From the IMG/VR virus record IMGVR_UViG_3300044843_000329, positions 1 through 22,118 of that record: DNA of 22,118 bases; one strand, 5' to 3'. Of this stretch, positions 20,570 to 22,118 are shown piece after piece. A program made the translations under genes and the position numbers. Each line of letters begins with the position of its first letter. Positions within the stretch are counted from its first letter, which is position 1. The DNA comes from a virus. The notes below the pieces were generated by a model. The model did no database searches, was not told where the DNA came from, and saw nothing but the letters and a program-made list of their open reading frames with translations.

Positions 20570-22096
20570 TTATTTCTTAGTTGTAGGAACGCTTTCGCCA
20601 ATTACAGGCATAGGTAAATTTAACCCAACACCTTTAAGTTTAGTTGTATATCTTTTAAAGTCTTGCATTTTAGATCGTATCATAATATCGATCTTTTTGT
20701 CAAGAGCTTCTTTTGTAGTTAGGGGTCCGCTTAGCAGAGGCTCTACGAAGTTTTTAAACTCTTGGTCGGACATACGGGTTTCACCTGTCACTGCTTTTAC
20801 GATAGGAGCAAGGGCTACTTTATAAGTGTTTAAAAGCTCAAGGCGTTGTATAGGATTTTTATAAGCACTAAGCTGACTGAGCACATGCTGATCGGACATA
20901 ATTTCTTTAAAATCGCTTATGCCCTGCATAGCAGCTTGATAGTCTGTATAAGCATCTTTAGTGTCTGCTTTAGCTTTGTCAGGTAAGTTGCGTCTATCGA
21001 TGTATGAATAAATCTGCTCATCAGATGGTCTCTCTGCGGTAGGAGCCTGTGTCATTTGTGACAACTGTCTATCTGCAGCTAACTGAGCTTGTTGATTTTG
21101 ATACTGTTCTTTCTTTGATTCTAATTGAGCTTGAAATAACTTGTTCTGCTCAGAGGCTTGTGCTGACTTAGACTGGGCAGCTAATTGGTTAGCCTTAAGC
21201 TGAACTAAAGACATAATCTGTGCTTTAGTAGCTGCCTCTGCTTGTTCTACGTCACCATACATTTTGTAGTAGGCTGTAAGTAGGTTATTCTTTTTATTTA
21301 AATCTAGCTTTTGAGATTCTACGTCTCTGTCAATTGCTGATTCAAGAGCTTTATAAGCTAAGTTAGGTCCTCCGGTCATTCCTGCGCCGATACCTCCAAG
21401 TATAAGGCCAAGCGTAGTGGAGATTTTACCAACTGTACCCATGTTAGCCATGTAACGTCCAGGGTCAATTTCATTGTTCATGATTGACTGGTTTACTTGA
21501 TCCATCATTTTCTGTAAACGTTGTTTTTCGGAAGAAGCTTTTGCGGCTAAGTTTTGTATATCAGTAGCTGCTGTTTGATACACTTGAGCTTCTTTGGATG
21601 CCTCTTGTTCTTGGATAGACTTAACTTTTTCACCAGTCTCAGCAGTAACTTTCATTTCCTTTTCAAACGCGCTTTCTGGAGCTTGTACTGCTTCTGACTG
21701 CACTGCTGCAGGAGCTTTTGATACGTACTTAGAGGTATCATATCTTGTAGGACCTTGGGGTGCTTTAGGCTCTAATGCTTGAAACATGCCGGGAGGCTGA
21801 TACTCAGCAGGCTCAGATAGCCCTGCCATGCCTTGCTGTACAAATTGCATACGGTCAGGTTCAGGTATTACTTCTTCTTCTTGAGACTGTTCAACGGGAG
21901 CAGGTACTTGTCCACCTTTAGCCATTTTCTTTCTTAGCTTTTCCATAGGAGACTCTTCCATAGGAATCTCGCGCATTTCTTTTTTAAGGCTGGCTGGAAT
22001 GTTAGAATTGGAGATATGAATTAAATGACCATCTGGATGTTCAAAAATGGTGTGAGATCCAGTAGCTCCAACTTTTTTGAAATCTTTTAGATTCAT
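20570..22096 (-). CDS. structural protein with HicA-like N terminus, ejection-protein candidate
   Basis: A 508-aa protein. Residues 1-45 contain GSHTIFEHPDGHLIHIS, the GSH-x-HPDGH pattern seen in the HicA fold. A linker with MAKGGQV and a Pro/Glu/Gln-rich region follows. A coiled coil (about 140-215), a hydrophobic glycine-rich segment (LGLILGGIGAGMTGG, about 228-245) followed by AIDRDVESQKLD, and a Gln/Ala-rich coiled coil complete the protein. Similar proteins with an MAxGG motif and this glycine segment occur in podoviruses as minor virion proteins. Start at 22096 overlaps the stop of the upstream gene (ATGA). Confidence 0.7.
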   Translation of the reverse strand: MNLKDFKKVGATGSHTIFEHPDGHLIHISNSNIPASLKKEMREIPMEESPMEKLRKKMAKGGQVPAPVEQSQEEEVIPEPDRMQFVQQGMAGLSEPAEYQPPGMFQALEPKAPQGPTRYDTSKYVSKAPAAVQSEAVQAPESAFEKEMKVTAETGEKVKSIQEQEASKEAQVYQTAATDIQNLAAKASSEKQRLQKMMDQVNQSIMNNEIDPGRYMANMGTVGKISTTLGLILGGIGAGMTGGPNLAYKALESAIDRDVESQKLDLNKKNNLLTAYYKMYGDVEQAEAATKAQIMSLVQLKANQLAAQSKSAQASEQNKLFQAQLESKKEQYQNQQAQLAADRQLSQMTQAPTAERPSDEQIYSYIDRRNLPDKAKADTKDAYTDYQAAMQGISDFKEIMSDQHVLSQLSAYKNPIQRLELLNTYKVALAPIVKAVTGETRMSDQEFKNFVEPLLSGPLTTKEALDKKIDIMIRSKMQDFKRYTTKLKGVGLNLPMPVIGESVPTTKK

Positions 22097-22118
22097 TTCT
22101 TTTTACCTTTGCTTTTGC
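22093..22118 (-). CDS. 3' end of an upstream late gene (partial)
   Basis: Only the last residues are in the window, reading ...KSKGKKK then TGA at 22095-22093. The stop overlaps the start of the 508-aa gene as ATGA, the junction style used elsewhere in the operon. A lysine-rich end is common in virion proteins, but identity cannot be told. Confidence 0.45.

Noticed and set aside
20331-20825. A 164-aa plus-strand frame spanning the junction of the two large virion genes
   Set aside because: Antisense to both genes, without ribosome binding site or recognisable domain; open by chance.

Overview
The window is part of the genome of a tailed double-stranded DNA phage or prophage-like element (Caudoviricetes). 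It carries a large terminase, a phage replication set, a holin/endolysin pair, tail fibres and a glycine-rich adhesin. Two very large helical virion proteins with glycine-zipper hydrophobic stretches resemble podovirus ejection proteins, and no tape measure, tail tube or sheath is visible, so a short-tailed phage is the best guess. A Gram-negative host is inferred from a T4-type GH24 endolysin without its own signal peptide, Sec and lipoprotein-like signals on several early proteins, and near-perfect sigma70 promoters. The DNA is AT-rich. The host genus cannot be named from the sequence. Portal, capsid and helicase genes are not seen and probably lie outside the window.

Layout. (1) Positions 1-3105 (minus strand): a tightly overlapped operon running from a coiled-coil protein through small proteins, an HTH protein and a GNAT-like protein to the large terminase. 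(2) Positions 3106-3341: an AT-rich divergent control region with two leftward promoters, one rightward promoter and two dyads. (3) Positions 3342-12495 (plus strand): an early/replication operon. In order it has an acidic OB-like protein, a Cas4/RecB-like nuclease, small unknown proteins, an SSB-like protein, a structured leader, a family A DNA polymerase, a membrane-anchored ClpP-like protease behind a consensus promoter, an AEP-type primase with a PriCT-like tail, an HNH nuclease and a metallophosphoesterase. It ends in a run of small envelope-targeted or cysteine-rich proteins that includes a metzincin protease. (4) Positions 12507-22118 (minus strand): a late operon read right to left, with two ejection-like proteins, three fibre-associated proteins, a long repeat fibre, a glycine-rich adhesin, a holin and a lysozyme. 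It converges with the early operon at about 12.5 kb.

How the parts work together. The early operon supplies a compact replisome (polymerase, primase, SSB-like protein, nuclease), and the late operon supplies tail and lysis functions. Less ordinary features are two promoters placed so that transcription should start at or next to an ATG (leaderless mRNAs), a switch-like structured leader before a polymerase gene with no Shine-Dalgarno, two unrelated proteases apparently directed to the cell envelope (ClpP fold and metzincin), a strongly acidic first early gene, and a fibre whose protein repeats are conserved while their DNA has diverged.
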